Shown here: in pieces, positions 46,058 through 56,839 of the stretch
Position numbering within the stretch: position 1 is the first letter of the stretch
Layout of the letters: the number at the start of each line of letters is the position of its first letter
NCBI GenBank assembly: GCA_031763025.1
Contig: JASSKH010000032.1
Span: forward strand, 2,869,001-2,933,000
Length of the DNA stretch: 64,000 nucleotides
Reading direction: 5' to 3'
Source of the DNA: Macrocystis pyrifera
Taxonomy: Eukaryota; Sar; Phaeophyceae; Laminariales; Laminariaceae
Translations under genes and position numbers: made by a program
Notes under the pieces: model-generated
The model's input: only the letters and a program-made list of their open reading frames with translations
Database searches by the model: none
Told to the model about the DNA's origin: nothing

Positions 46058-46192
46058 GGCATCAGCCTGGGTGGGCTGGAGTGTCGAACCGAAGGAGGGA
46101 GGGGCATCACCTGGGGTGAGCTGGAGTGTCCAACAACTGGAAGAAGGGGCATCAACTTGGTTGGGCTGGAGTGTCGTACCGACAACATTTTT
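46058..46192 (+). repeat. Three in-frame 45-bp repeats
   Basis: Units start GGCATC at 46058, 46103 and 46148, each encoding about 15 residues of the type GI(S/T/N)..G.LECRT/P. They sit between RNase H and integrase in the Gypsy polyprotein. Because they are multiples of three the frame is kept, which suggests the array grew while the element was still coding. Confidence 0.8.
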
Positions 46193-46759
46193 GAGGTGGG
46201 AGATAATGAGACAGAGGTTGAGCACAAAATTGCGCCGCGAACAATGGATGAGCAAGCTCAGCTATCGTGGCAGTTGTTGTAGCGAGGCAGAAAACAAGAA
46301 TCGTACCAGTCGAGACCAAAAGGAAGTCCGCGAGAGTATGTTATACGTGATGACGGCCCGTTAAGGGAACCTGCCGAGAGTAAGGTATTCAGCGGTCAGC
46401 TAGAACCCGGTTTAGTGATATGTCCGACGGCCAAAGAGGGGAGGGAATTGTTGGACCCAGGTTCGATACAGGATGTGGCAGTAATAGACATGGACGGGGG
46501 AGGTAGCAACGATGATGCAGCAGGAGGCACAGGACAGGAAAATAATGAAGCATAACCATCGGAACTTACAGATGAGGAACTAGACAGCGAAGCAGCGTTC
46601 GCTTTTGGGGAAATGTTGTGTCAGAGAACCGCGAAAGACTGGGCGGCTGCCCAGCAAAAAGATGATACTGCTAACATAGCAATGGCGTGAATAGATAATG
46701 AAACACCAAGCAGTGATATAACCGAGCAAGGGTTAGGTCCCGGGATAGACGTAGTAGAA

Positions 46760-47830
46760 TTGAATCGGTTAGTATCGCAAGGGGAATTGATAGAGCTTCC
46801 GATGTCTGAAACGTTACTGGTCCGATGCCCGTCGCGTGCCCCTGATGATCGCCCTAACCGAAACCCAGGACAGTATAAGAGGCTGCTGGGAGATGAGACG
46901 GTGAGGACCTACGTACCGCTGCTGCTAAGACCTTGGGTGATGGACTGTGTGCACAAGGAGGCAGTGCATTTGGGAGAGAAGGTCACGCTTGGTTTATTAC
47001 AGCGATTTTATTGGTAGATCGGAATGGCAGAGAGCGTAAATTGGTGGATAAGAAGATGCTACTCATGTCAAGGCAGGAAAAGCACCAGGCAAACTGTACA
47101 TTGGCCTCTGATATCATTGCCAATACCCAGTATACCAGCACAGATGGTATTTGATCTACAAGGACCCCTACCGGTAACGGCCAAGGGAAACGAGTACGTC
47201 TTTCTGGTAGTACATTTATTCGGTAGACACGCCGAGGCGTACGCCATAACAAAGGGAGACTATAATACGGAAGAATGGGCGGCCAGGTTGGTTCACGATT
47301 ACATTCCAAGGCGGGGATGCCCGCATACTTTTTTGTCAGATCGTGGTGCGGAATTTGTGTGAGTGGTGTGCAGGGCGGTATTCAAGATGCTAGGCTCAAT
47401 AAAAACGTATACGAGTTCCTACCACCCTCAAACGAACGGAATGGTAGAAAGGCTTAACCATACCTTGTAACAAATGCTGTCTTATCTTATAGCCGATGAT
47501 CAAAAAATTGGGACGAGATGTTATTGCACGCAATAGCAACACACAATAATAACGTGAGCAGAGGAACAGGATTGGCACCTAATGAAGTACACGTAGGTCG
47601 GTACCCGAGATTGCCGATGACCATATTAGAAGGTAGCGGCGTAAAGGAACACCAGAGCGCTAAAAGAGATCAGCTTGATTATCTCGAGCTGATGAGAGAC
47701 AGGCAAGTGAGAGCGTTTAGATTAATCCGGGAGGAAGACCGGTTAATAAAAGCGAAACACGAAGCCAACAATGAGAAATTTGATGCAGCCATGAACAATC
47801 GAACGAAATGGGCAGTGGGAGACTGAGCGT
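46760..47830 (+). pseudogene. Gypsy integrase
   Basis: The zinc-binding N-terminus is visible (DCVHKEAVHLGEKVTLGLLQ then RRCYSCQGRKS: H-H-C-C). The catalytic triad appears as VFDLQGPLP, LSDRGAEFV and HPQTNGMVERLNHTL, so D, D and E are all present. They are spread over frames broken by a stop at 47015-47017, a TGA at 47362 and a TAA at about 47468. The downstream core DDQKNWDEMLLHAIATHNNNV and RGTGLAPNEVHVGRYPR is typical of Gypsy integrases. Confidence 0.88.
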
Positions 47831-48736
47831 GGGTTTACGATGATCACAGCACTATAACGGGAGGTGGAAAACATGTGCACAAACTAGCTGCGGGCAGCTC
47901 ACCCAGAAAATCGTTTGGACTAATAAGTAAACTGGCACACTGTTGGACGGGGCCTTAAAAAGTGTTATGCGTAGCGCCAGGGAAGACGAACGATGGCAGA
48001 GAGGTTGGACCCAAACTAATATTGTTAGAAATTCGAAAGGATGAGCCAGGTCGGGGTATAAATGCAAGAGTGTCAGTACACCGGTGCAAGAAATGTTGTA
48101 ATCCTCACGAAGGGGCGATCGCGCCGAGATTTATACCATGGTCCATGAGTAATTACGTGCTGAATAAATACTCGGAAATTTCACCCCCGTTCCACCTAAC
48201 AACGGACGATGTGACTGCTGAACTAGATACCCATCGCGTAACGCCGCGCACGTTAACACAACATCGACTGATGATAGGACTACGTGGTAAAATAGCAGCG
48301 CAATATTGTGCGTACTGCGTTGGACTGGAATGACCCACGTGGGAGCACGAGGAGGAATTAAAGCAATATGGTAATTGTGTAGTAATTGGCCGGGAGAACT
48401 CGTTCAATTCAAGGGGGAAAATGCGAAATATCGTCGATACAGAGTGGAGGTAGCTAGACGAGCTATCGCACGCGAAAAAGGCGAAAGACACGTGCCGACA
48501 GGATATTTTGTTTGCTGTGCTACCAGAGAAAGGCCAAAATTGTATACGCTTGACACCATTGGGTCGTACATGTATTTCAAAATGGCGCAAGCAGGTTGGC
48601 AGCTGGCGAGAGTGGTGGGGGTGGCGGAGGATGCAGAGAACAAGATGCTCCCGCATACTCTAAAAATGCTGGATCTGGGAAAGCTATACAACGTGCGGCC
48701 ATCTCAGGAGACATTGACAACTGTGAGGATCTAGGC
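47831..48736 (+). pseudogene. Gypsy integrase C-terminus, chromodomain-like
   Basis: Frames 47962-48333 and 48375-48734 follow the integrase core. Recognisable pieces are KVLCVAPGKTNDGREVGPKL, RVSVHRCKKCCNPHEGAIAP, the EFS-type ISPPFHLTTDDV and NAKYRRYRVEVARRAIAREKG with GWQLARVVG. Such C-terminal regions in chromoviruses guide integration to chromatin. I assign the chromodomain-like role by position and resemblance only. Stops and frame changes show decay. Confidence 0.6.
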
Positions 48737-48829
48737 GCGTCGTGCCGGCATGTACACCAGAGAACTCGGAGTGTCAAGCACTATGCACCATCAATGGACT
48801 AGATAGGACGCGAGGAGTAAAATGGAATA

Positions 48830-49015
48830 GGATAGGGGGGGGACGGCAACTTCAGTACGGAACGTACAGCTAGGTGGTTGCAGTAGAAAAAGGGGGGGAG
48901 GGCAACTTCAGTACGGAACGTACAGCCGGGTGGTTGAGGCAGACAAAAAAGGGGGGGATGGCAACTTCAGTACGGGAAGTACAGCCGGGAGGTTGTGGTA
49001 GAGTAAAAATACTGG
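48830..49015 (+). repeat. Triplicated polypurine-tract repeat
   Basis: GGCAACTTCAGTACGG recurs at 48845, 48901 and 48960 (spacings 56 and 59 bp). Each unit is preceded by a G-run: GGGGGGGGACGG, AAAAAGGGGGGGAGGG, AAAAAAGGGGGGGATGG. These are strong polypurine-tract candidates, but they lie about 260-440 bp before the 3' LTR instead of next to it. Confidence 0.75.
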
Positions 49016-49272
49016 AGGAGCATACAGTTGAAACCAGAGTATAAACAAGTAGGGTACGTACAAAATGGGGTTATACTTTGTGATATGAGAATTGTAGTCG
49101 TAGGTTTTGATTTTTTTCAGGGTCTGACACTGCTGTTGACTTGGTATGATTGTTTTTCGGGTCTGACTAATACTCTTGACTTGGCATTTTTTTTTTTCAT
49201 GCGAGCAAGATCGCATATTGATGCTCCACCGCACGCCCGCGAAGTTGGCGACAGTGGACCAGGATGGGCTAT

Positions 49273-49898
49273 TGAGGTGATAGTGGATTTCAGTAGTATT
49301 CGGAGGCGGTACATTGCCGGGGATGTAGAAACGAAAGGTCAGCCTTTCATGCCAGGATGTACCTGGCATGGAGACTGACTCTGGCCTGCCGTGGTAAGAG
49401 AACTATCCGACGTACGTATGAGTGAGTACTATGAGGTACGACTGCTGTTGGACTGACTTTTTGTGGTAGCGAAGACTGTTCCTGTAGAGAATAGTACTGG
49501 ACTGATTACTTAGAGACTAGTCGAGTACGTAACTAATAGCTGAGAGTGTTGCCCGAGAGAGTTACAGTCTAGAGAGAATGTCGGTAGTCAGGTTGTCGAT
49601 CCTTGACCGGTAGAAGAGACAGATGCGAGTAGATCAGAGTAAGAGCAAGGTAATGACTCTTGTAGATGAATACCTTGAAGCAGTTGGATAAATCTACCGA
49701 CAGGAAGGATCAACTGTGGTTGCCCCTTCCTGTTTAGTCCGCTTCTTGCCTCTTATCGCGCTGGGTTTAATACACGAAAACTTCTTTCTCCTTGACCTGG
49801 ACCACTGCGTCTCTGCCTGTTCGAACCATCATCTAAACTCTGGAAGCTACTCTTCCAGTCTCAGAGAGTGACGGGTTTCAATCACTGTTATCCTTTCA
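49273..49898 (+). repeat. Gypsy 3' LTR
   Basis: It starts TGAGGTGATA and ends ...TTATCCTTTCA, the counterpart of 41066-41715 but 24 bp shorter, with many substitutions. The sequence just outside (AATGGGG...) does not match the base after the 5' flank, and no 5-bp target duplication is present. Confidence 0.88.
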
Positions 49899-50149
49899 AA
49901 TGGGGTTAAGGTTGCCACGCCTAGCGTGGCGGTATACACCCGGGGGCTATCCGTTTTCGTCCCCGGGTCGTTCTAGTTGTACATGTAAGGAAGGATATAT
50001 AGTCTGGAGATAAACGCGTATCGCCCCCAGATGCTGCGAAACCTCGCCGTTATCCCGAGAGCCAAATGTCGCCGCGTGATGTCTTCATAAGCCGGAGCGG
50101 AGTACAAGTAATTCTGTGTGGTCTAGGGTTTCTGCAGATGGAGTATGTT
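49899..50149 (-). repeat. Inverted copy of the 3480-3740 tandem-repeat unit
   Basis: The reverse complement shares GACATCACGCGGCGA, CGATACGCG, CCGGGGAC(G/T)AAAACGGA and GTGTATACCGCCA(C/T)G with 3520-3680. It lies directly against the Gypsy 3' LTR. Confidence 0.65.
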
Positions 50150-51112
50150 TTTCCCATCACATGCATGTGGTTCCCATAGATTTCCTCCGGGTCGCCCCTT
50201 CCCCAGCGTATGTATCACGGTTCGTACTCGGGTAGTGTTACCAATACAAGAGCACAAAACAAACAATAACCAACCGTATTCAATATTGCGTATTAATCAA
50301 TTTTCTCGATAGGAAAGCAAGTTTCCCACGTCATACCACACCAGGGTAAGGGGGGTGGTGCTCTAGCCTAGTAGAAGACGAATATCTATGCTGTATATCA
50401 AGACCACCTGCCCTAACTTGCGCCTGTACGTTCTCCAGTTCGTGGCTCGGGACTAGCAAACTATGAACGGAAGGCCACGATGAATATGAGAAATGAAGGA
50501 GTTTACTCGTTCAAGCGGATGTCTCACAGGGCTTCTCAGCCCCGTACCCTCCAACTCATGCACCCCTGTTGGTCATACCCGTCATAATACCCTCAGGGCC
50601 ATTCTTTCTTTTAACTGCGAACGTGCCAACAGAAGTGCCTCTGCATACTTCTCTTTTTGGGATCGAATACACAGCAGACACCAGGACGAAGCGACAAGCG
50701 AAAACGAACCACACAGTATCGGATGAACCAGCGCTGCTCCTCCTTTGCCCCACCCTAGGCGCATGGCACTCACGAACAACATACCTAATTGCCAATGCTT
50801 TTATTGAACACACGGTAGACTTTACAGTCGTAAACCGAGGCAATACCAGCCGGTCACGGCGATCAAGCACAGACTCGTCTCACCTCTCGCAAGAGCGCTG
50901 AGCTGCTAGGAACACCTGGAAGCTTTAACGGATTCGATCAACGCCAATACAACAGAAATCGGCTGCAAGTTGTGCTTGCTCTGCTCTTGTTCGACAACAA
51001 GTGCAAACGTGTAATCGTCCGGTTGTTTGTCTGAACAGCGCAAAGTTGGGGTATAAATATACCCGTCAACCAATAGAAGGCGTCAACCCGTCATTGATTC
51101 ACACATCGATTG
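50150..51112 (-). repeat. 3' flank module of the FNIP locus, copy C
   Basis: Reverse complement of the module at 25690-27420 without the 780-bp extra segment. The plus-strand frame 50493-50726 begins MKEFTRSSGCLTGLLSPVP, like the frame at 27078 on the minus strand. Here it becomes unrelated after about 30 codons, so a real gene is doubtful. Confidence 0.7.
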
Positions 51113-52606
51113 TCAAAAATATTTGAGGGACCTGTAACAGTTACATAGGTCATAACCACCCATTCGGGCGTAGCAGGGTGCAGGATCGTATTCTTCGATT
51201 GGCCAATGACCTGCATTCAATGTTGAAGTCTGGGCACCGTTCGGGAGACGCATTTGCCTTGCAGATTTTTCAACCAACAGCAAGTTGCGGACGCTTTCGG
51301 GCCATGAGATACTGTCTACAAAACGATACCTGTCCAAATCGAAAGTCAACCCCAACGTCAGCATCCCTTTTGGCCACGCGACGCCTTCGAGGGGCTGGTT
51401 GAAGTTGATGGAAAGCCAAAGGGTTTCGAGAGATGGTGGTAGTGCCGTGTCGAGAGGTTGATTGAAGCGACCGTGCCCAATCGTTTCGAAAACTCCCCGG
51501 TCGGACATGAAACATTGGTCGGGTCGGATGAAGTCGTCGACCGTACCTCCGTTGCCCCACAGCCGGATTTTCGAGGGTGACACAAACTCCAGCGCTTTCA
51601 ATCCCGGAGGCCACTGGACGTCTCGTAGAGGCCGGTTGTAGCCAGGCAAGGAGAGCCTCTGTAACCCCCCCGGCCAGGTCGTGTCCTGAAGAGGCTGGTC
51701 GAAACTGCCACCAAGGAATATCTCTCGTAGACCGCAAGGGAACGTTACCCCTTGGAGGGGCTGGTCAAAAGTATCCGTAATCCTGCAGGTGGTCCAATCG
51801 TCTACGTTCGGCTCCCCAAACCAAAGTCGCTCTAGTGCCGGCGGCAATATCATGTCGTCGAGGGGGCGATTGAACGCGCATAGAGCTATCTCGCTTGTCC
51901 CCTGTGGCCACCGGACTTCGCTCAAGTTGACATTACTCCCATCTGGAATATCAGTAGTGTCACAGGTTTCTTGTTCTGTCTGCTCTTTGAAACATAAGTT
52001 CCAGCCGAGTCTAGGTGAGTTGGCAAACGTCCAGAGCACGGATAGCACACTTCGAGGGGGAACAACTCGAGATGAGTCTTCAGTGCCCGCTTGCTGAAAG
52101 CTGGGATAGACAATCGCCAGTATCGAAGGGGGCGCCCATCTGCTTATCCTTAGGCGCTGTACAGGGACACGTTCGCGGCAACCGTTGCACAGGCTGAGGC
52201 ACAACGTCTGGATACTCTGACCACTTCCCATGAACCCCGAACCGGCTGCGACCTGTAGGGCGAGATCTACCCGCTCTTCTTTGCCTTTCGTAGGTATAGC
52301 TCCGTCCTTTGTGTCAGTGAAGGCAGTCTCGTCGCCCTCTTGATCTGCGGTTGCCTCGACCTGTTGTAAGAAAAGACAAATAGAGGCGCCGATGGTCGTT
52401 TCCGCAGGTGTTACATGATATTCTGGAGAAAATGAGGTTTGGATAGAGCTACACGCTGAGTACGTCGTGGGTATAAACGCCCAATGTGTGCCGCCGTTAT
52501 ATTTGCCTCGACTCACATTATCCGACGCTGGACGTTTGGGAAATTCTCGAGGCAAAGCGGGGACACGCAGCCGCAGAGGTTTCTCGTCTGGGTTGGTCAA
52601 TCGCAT
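51113..52606 (-). CDS. FNIP-like leucine-rich repeat protein, intact copy C
   Basis: A 497-codon open frame, the only intact member of three in the window. Residues 245-430 hold six units of the form (F/Y)(N/D)(Q/R)PL....WP..L..L.L starting at 245, 280, 302, 323, 381 and 402, about 21-22 residues each with two longer spacers. This pattern is FNIP-like and fits a curved LRR-type solenoid for protein binding. The N-terminal half has no recognised domain, signal peptide or membrane segment. A good intron (52361-52516; GTGAGT donor, pyrimidine-rich TTACAACAG acceptor) would remove residues 31-82 in phase 0, giving about 445 residues. It is conserved in position in copies A and B. The start codon is not conserved in copy A, so the true N terminus is uncertain. 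Function is unknown. Confidence 0.8.
   Translation of the reverse strand: MRLTNPDEKPLRLRVPALPREFPKRPASDNVSRGKYNGGTHWAFIPTTYSACSSIQTSFSPEYHVTPAETTIGASICLFLQQVEATADQEGDETAFTDTKDGAIPTKGKEERVDLALQVAAGSGFMGSGQSIQTLCLSLCNGCRERVPVQRLRISRWAPPSILAIVYPSFQQAGTEDSSRVVPPRSVLSVLWTFANSPRLGWNLCFKEQTEQETCDTTDIPDGSNVNLSEVRWPQGTSEIALCAFNRPLDDMILPPALERLWFGEPNVDDWTTCRITDTFDQPLQGVTFPCGLREIFLGGSFDQPLQDTTWPGGLQRLSLPGYNRPLRDVQWPPGLKALEFVSPSKIRLWGNGGTVDDFIRPDQCFMSDRGVFETIGHGRFNQPLDTALPPSLETLWLSINFNQPLEGVAWPKGMLTLGLTFDLDRYRFVDSISWPESVRNLLLVEKSARQMRLPNGAQTSTLNAGHWPIEEYDPAPCYARMGGYDLCNCYRSLKYF
52361..52516 (-). other. Predicted phase-0 intron in FNIP copy C
   Basis: 156 bp, from GTGAGT (52511-52516) to a tract ending TTTTCTTACAACAG (52361). 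The equivalent in copy A is 157 bp (1154-1310) and in copy B about 165 bp (24327-24491). Length changes that would break the frame are confined to this interval in copy A, which supports it being spliced out. Confidence 0.65.
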
Positions 52607-53050
52607 GCAGAACGGACGATGTAGAATTCAACGGAGTCCTGCCAACAGCTCCAAACCGGGAGTAGCGCATTACGTCACATCAGGGGTAACCTAGTGAAAC
52701 ATATCTCGCTCGTCAAGCGGGTGCTATTTGAATAAAACTTAACGTACGTGTGATACGATAGGGCATGCCTTATACCATCCTTTTCGCAAAACACTTCCAG
52801 CCTGACCGTGATCCTTAACGCAATACCGTTGGAACTCCAGTCCTGCTGTAGTGTCTGACATCGTAATATGCTTACGTAAACTTTCGGTTGGTCATCGCGT
52901 TACATTTTTGGTATTTTCTCTAAATCAGGGTTAGACTTACTATTAGTGTAGTCTCTTAAACTTTCGATGGTGCTCGTACCGTACACAGCGCACGTCAACG
53001 GTGTGTTGTTATATTTCGTCCTTCATCGTATATTCAAGTGTGGATTCTAC
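52607..53050 (-). other. 5' flank of FNIP copy C
   Basis: Closely similar to the upstream region of copy A (about 590-1063), including a GTTGACGTGCGCT(T/G)TGTACGG block and the stretch before exon 1. The extent suggests promoter sequence was duplicated with the gene. No TATA box was identified. Confidence 0.45.
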
Positions 53051-53640
53051 AAGAGTTGTTCGAATCCCACGGGTCGTGTCGGGTCGGGCCAAGTTTTTTT
53101 CAAACACTATGGGTCGGGCTTGGTCAAGAGTTGATGAACACCTCACTAGTCAGTTGAGGTCATGACCCGCGCGAAACGGGTCAATCTTGGGTTAGGCCAA
53201 CATGACCCGCGAGTTGGTTTTTGTTGACCCGCGGGTGGGACCCGTGAATCCGATCTGCGATCCGTCACTTGGAAAACTTCTCACTTACAGCCCAAAAGCT
53301 TCTCTCGTACCAACTTTGAATAAAACTCCTTTGTTATCATAATGCATCGTTCAAACACCCTCTGGATATGTATACAGGCATGTTCGCATCCATCAATACC
53401 CACTATTGCCAGGCCATATATCACTGTGGAGTAGAAAAATGATGATTAAATTGTTTTTAGGGTGTAGACCCACGCGCCTAGTCTGCGGGTCGAATCCGCC
53501 GGTGGAGATACCTGGAACTTCCGTGTTCAAGTGACCCGGACCGCGACAGACCCGAATCTCACGGATCAATCGGAATCGTGCAGGTCGAGTCGGGTTCAAT
53601 CAGGAAGTTGTTCAAGTCACATTCCCCCCCCATTTCCTCA
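53040..53640 (-). repeat. GACCCG-rich degenerate repeat, copy 2 (inverted)
   Basis: CGGGTCGGG, GACCCGCG and CGGGTCAA motifs recur at 53060-53260 and 53460-53620. The block at 53470-53515 (GTGTAGACCCACGCG... CGGGTCGAATCCGCCGGTGG) is the inverse of 20998-21045. Confidence 0.6.
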
Positions 53641-53989
53641 CCAATGCATTCTCCACACGGTGACCCATTGAACTGTTACTCGTAGTACCAAAGGTATGGC
53701 CCGTCCGGCATCGGCGCGGAGGAGCCAAACCTAATCCCTAGTACCATGCTCTCGTGAGACATTCTATACGGTCCTCCTGACCGTGGGGTGCGTTTTTTCG
53801 AAAACGGTGTTTTCTGCGAGGAAAGGGTGACCCCAATCCCTAGTGCCATGTTTTCATGTACGTAACTCTCCATACAGCCGTTTCGACCAAAACACGTGTG
53901 TTGTTCCTCAGCAATGGTGTTTTCGATCGCGGTTCATACGACACTGCACATGTCCGACAGGGAGAAAAACAAATATGGAAGCTAAAGAC
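53641..53989. other. Short spacer with a duplicated block
   Basis: Two similar segments carry (C/A)CCTAATCCCTAGTACCATG at 53729 and a CCCAATCCCTAGTGCCATG block at 53832, about 103 bp apart. Nothing else was recognised. Confidence 0.45.
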
Positions 53990-56275
53990 TACTCTAATTC
54001 TGGAGGTAAATCTGCACCTACTGCAACTTAAGTAGTGCTTCTTGTTGGGGACACAACAAGTGTAAGACGTGGTCTACGCCGAAAGAACGAGAAAGGACAC
54101 CAATCGAACTCGATAGCCAGGGTACGAATACCGAGCGGTTTGAAGTATGCAACTCACATCATTAATAGTATTTACTGGCGTATCTTCCATTGTCTGCGTC
54201 ACGCGATCCCAGCGACGTTGCGAATACGGAGGTTGTTGTGTACGCGCTCTCGTCACGCGATGTGGAGAAACCTGGAGGACCTGAATGTGACCGGAACAAC
54301 GAGTTGCCGGACAGCGCCATCATTCAAGAGGAAGAATCGTTACCAAAATAGAACTACCACTGCGTTGTTCTACAAAGATTGCACCACGCGAAATGTTTTT
54401 AGGTGTCTATCTTGAGGCCTGGGTTCAGGCGTAGCTCAGTCCCACGTTCATCTCGAGTTTGTGAATGCAGGTCTCCTCCTTGGTGTAAGGCATGCGAAGA
54501 GCCATATTTCCTTTAATTTCCAGATATCACTGCTGGCATCAGATATCCTGAATCGTGTATATATTCAAGGCTTCACCGCTTTAGTTGGTGCAACCGGTGC
54601 CGATGTGGCATACGGTAGTTGCATTGTTTTTGCCGAGTCTGTGCACGCCTGTGTCGCCAGGGTAAGCCTGCCTTCATATCTAATAACCCACAGACGTGGA
54701 AGTCACACACGAAATCCAAAAGCTACCATGCTAAACATATGGTGTAAGGCGTACGGAATGCGTGCGCTCGAGGATCGAAAAGCACACCCTTCACCGATAT
54801 ATATTCAGAAACAATTTCCGGAGAGGAGCGGGGGCCTGCGGTAGTAAGAGCTAAGGACCCACTCTTTTCAGAGACTCTTATATGAAGAAAGTGTGGCACG
54901 TGCTACGATAGAGATAGCACGTTTCGGGTCAAACGTTTCCGAAATGAGGGGGGGGGGGCTTAACCCAACATCGTCGGAACTTCATTGTTTTGCTGCAAAA
55001 ATGTATTGTTTAACCATCTTAGGCCTCGAGATTACTCGTCAGGTTGCACTTTCATTTCCCTCCAAGCCAGTTTTTTGGGTGACTTAAAAATGCCTTACTA
55101 ATAGCGTAGAGCTCCTCAAGCGACCAGAGAGTCTCAGAAAAAAACTGTGTGCCTCTTCCTTAGGTAGCACGCGCAATGTGTCCAATGGCGAGAGCAACAC
55201 TAAACCCTATGTAGTAGGCTGTGCTCGAGGCTGTTCCAGAATAGTGTCATAATTAGGTTCTAAGGATTGTTCACATCATGTTTTCGTGTTACTGGGTGGG
55301 CCGTCAAGTAAGGATTAACAACCCACTGTATGTGACAAAACAAAAACTATTACCCGACCCTAAAAAACGATGGGTTTGACATGTAGATATCGGGGGCTGA
55401 ATGGCACGAGCGTATAGCATAGCAGCCACCTGCCACACATCCATCGTACGGCGTCTGTGGGGTTTAAACATGAAGGCGACCAGGGACAGACGGACTTTCG
55501 CTGTGACGGATGCCAGGGTTATAGATGCACTGAGAACTTACGCCGGCAATCGCACTCTGGGAAGGTAAGTACAACACGCACGGCGGAGAGGCCTAGTTAC
55601 AGTGCAAACTATGTACTGCAGATTGGACTCAGACATCCATGCATCCATGACGGGCTTCGATGCTTTTAAGTGGTGCAGACACGCTGCTTGTTGTGGGAAG
55701 GCGCAGACGTGACCCAAGAGGAATGCCTATCAGTGCGTAGCGCTGAGTCAGCAACCCTGGTGCTGTTCTTTCCGAAGTATTGTTCCAGGCATTTCGTACT
55801 AGTGGAACCTATACGGATCACAAAGCGTTGATGTACATTACTACATGCATACATCTGTATATTTACGTATATGTTTTCCAATTTTCACCAGACACTTGTA
55901 ATGCAGAGAACGCCCGATTTCAAGAAATGTTACCGTCTATAGAGAAGATTCGCTCTCCCGATAATAATATGAATCTTCGCCAAATATACGGTGCCCAGAG
56001 TCGGATGGAACGTCTGTACAGTATATAAACAGCCACACAATAGAATAGCCAATTGTAACCTGTGCTGTATAGTGGCCACAACCGAATAACCCGACGCAAG
56101 ATTGAAGGTTTTATCTCGCTGGCGGCTCCTGTACAAGTATTTGGCCAGTTGTGATTTTGATAGCAACCCCAACATGATGGGGTGAACCTCAGCGTTGTGT
56201 GGAATCTCGGGCCCCCTCTAAACAGGTCCCAGGAACAGCGGTTCGAACAACACGATGACTGATAGAACATCCACT
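53990..56275 (+). repeat. Segmental duplication module 2, copy 3
   Basis: Direct relative of 39430-41065 and inverse of 16070-18290. It extends beyond copy 2 at the right (55750-56275), where only copy 1 matches, because the Gypsy element replaces that part in copy 2. It is the most diverged copy. Confidence 0.8.
54461..54844 (+). CDS. Unknown conserved ORF block, copy 3
   Basis: A 127-codon frame containing the block LNRVYIQGFTALVGATGAD...HACVARVSLPSY, and then RGSHTRNPKATMLNIWCK, which aligns with 39939-40163 without any indel. The frame here extends further at both ends than in the other copies. Most substitutions change the amino acid, so purifying selection is not evident. No domain is recognised; it could be a relic of a gene or of a transposon. 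Confidence 0.3.
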   Translation: MNAGLLLGVRHAKSHISFNFQISLLASDILNRVYIQGFTALVGATGADVAYGSCIVFAESVHACVARVSLPSYLITHRRGSHTRNPKATMLNIWCKAYGMRALEDRKAHPSPIYIQKQFPERSGGLR

Positions 56276-56839
56276 CGCCTCAATAGTGTATCACTTTTTT
56301 TTTTTTTTTTCCAGCTCGTTCTTTTCAAGCGTCTGCCAGATCCCCTGCGGGGGGGGCAAGATGATTTGTTTTTACATACATATATATATACAAGGTTCCC
56401 CTTCTCAGGGAGGTACCGTATTAATAGGGGAGTGGCGCAAGAGCGAAATGATACTCGTATGAAACCCTGCACACTTGTGTAGAAGTAGCACCCGCACCCA
56501 CCCATCATTTTAACGTGAAGAACACACACAACATATTTTTGAGGACATGCTATATTATACTGTTCGCGGAATTAGTGTGGCATCATTACTACAATAATAT
56601 ATAATAGGGTTAGGGTTGAGATAATATTGATCCAGATCCAGCTGACTCGCGGCGATTAATTCGAAAGTACAAAAAAGTTGCGCGAGGTCGAGGTCGCGCC
56701 ATATTGCGTTGTGACCGGCTGAGTAGCGTACAGCACATACATACATACTGGTACTACAATACAGAATACATGTGTTTCCCCAAAATAACTGTTTCTTGGT
56801 GCTCAGGGTAATATCAAGGTTTCACAGGTAAAAATGCTC
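56276..56839. other. Intergenic, nothing recognised
   Basis: Contains a T16 run at about 56295 and a short GGGTTAGGGTTG at 56608, too short to call telomeric. No gene supported. Confidence 0.35.

Larger units (their letters stand above)
41066..49898 (+). mobile_element. Ty3/Gypsy-type LTR retrotransposon, decayed
   Basis: The order on the plus strand is LTR, Gag with zinc knuckle, protease, RT, RNase H, integrase, C-terminal chromodomain-like region, polypurine tracts, LTR. Integrase after RT is the Ty3/Gypsy (Metaviridae) order. Frames are broken at many places and both RT catalytic aspartates are lost. The LTRs (650 and 626 bp) have many substitutions and several indels, so the copy is old. 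The left flank is module 2, but the right flank does not continue that module, and no target duplication is visible. Confidence 0.9.

Noticed and set aside
56605-56620. Interstitial telomere-like GGGTTAGGGTT
   Set aside because: Fewer than two full TTAGGG units, expected by chance in a window of this size.
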